Of a stretch of 40,154 nt of DNA, positions 40,099-40,154 are shown one piece after another. The position numbers and the translations under genes are program-made. Under the pieces are notes generated by a model. The model was not told the DNA's origin, made no database searches, and worked only from the letters and a program-made list of their open reading frames with translations. The stretch covers positions 1 to 40,154 of the forward strand of contig CAZPQN010000022.1 of assembly GCA_964588795.1 (NCBI GenBank), given 5' to 3'. Every line of letters starts with the position of its first letter. Position 1 is the stretch's first letter. The stretch is from CAZPQN01 sp964588795 (GTDB lineage: Bacteria > Fidelibacterota > UBA2242).

Positions 40099-40154
40099 GG
40101 GCCCCTAGCTCAACGGTTAGAGCAACGGACTCATAATCCGCAGGTTGAGGGTTC
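40099..40154 (+). tRNA. tRNA with anticodon CAU, cut off by the window edge
   Basis: The sequence begins with the acceptor strand GGGCCCC, D arm GCTC/GAGC and anticodon loop CTCATAA (anticodon CAT in DNA), then the variable region and T-stem start GAGGG-TTC; the last ~20 bases lie outside the window. The CAU anticodon is used by elongator tRNA-Met and by tRNA-Ile2, whose C34 becomes lysidine. The acceptor strand recalls tRNA-Ile2, but the 3' half is missing, so I do not choose. It is not initiator-like, since the anticodon stem lacks three G-C pairs. Confidence 0.88.

Noticed and set aside
1..40154. Mobile elements, phage genes, CRISPR arrays or horizontally acquired islands
   Set aside because: No transposase, integrase, repeat array or attachment-site duplication was seen; tRNA genes are not flanked by integrase-like ORFs.

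Overview
The window looks like chromosomal sequence from a Gram-negative bacterium that lives at low oxygen, probably an uncultured or little-studied lineage. The Gram-negative reading rests on a predicted outer-membrane beta-barrel, several exported proteins and an EnvC-type factor. The low-oxygen reading rests on superoxide reductase, ferritin and a rubrerythrin-like protein in one operon. A long SRP RNA with an Alu domain lies upstream of dnaX, and holB, ricT, metG, tatD and rsmA sit together. Both arrangements recall Bacillus gene order, but they are widely kept in bacteria and do not place the organism. GTG, TTG and one probable CTG start are used. I see no phage, IS, CRISPR or integrase sequence.

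Layout. Bases 1-25534 read entirely on the minus strand. Upstream to downstream they hold: an aldehyde dehydrogenase; nrnA-dcd-ispH-pdxS-pdxT-dxs (nucleotide turnover, isoprenoid and vitamin B6 synthesis); an exonuclease III; an envelope/signalling group (exported TolB-N-like protein, response regulator, PhnD-like/PAS protein, FecR beta-barrel, two unknown proteins); tRNA-Ala(CGC), SRP RNA and dnaX-ybaB-recR; then pgsA-pgpA-cinA-thpR-recA-recX-alaS (phosphatidylglycerol synthesis, recombination, alanyl-tRNA synthesis). Bases 25755-28231 are on the plus strand: superoxide reductase, ferritin and rubrerythrin-like genes closed by a terminator, then a C_GCxxG_C_C protein and a one-domain asparaginase. 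Bases 28280-33287 are on the minus strand: a cyclic-nucleotide-binding protein, an AI-2E permease, trkH, a small ORF, trkA and a membrane PAS-like protein, which looks like a potassium-uptake unit. Bases 33442-40154 are on the plus strand: envC-holB-ricT-metG-tatD-rsmA and the start of a CAU-anticodon tRNA.

Most genes are ordinary housekeeping genes. The parts that stand out are the 10.4-17.1 kb envelope/signalling group, a possible frameshift or slippage site in dnaX, a Dcd-family protein lacking the expected catalytic glutamate, an in-frame recA/recX junction, two unlisted small ORFs with plausible start sites, and a probable CTG start for envC. The only stretch over 300 bases without a protein gene is 9876-10375, which holds the SRP RNA and tRNA-Ala. 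The 220-base divergent region at 25535-25754 and the 154-base one at 33288-33441 contain no convincing gene.
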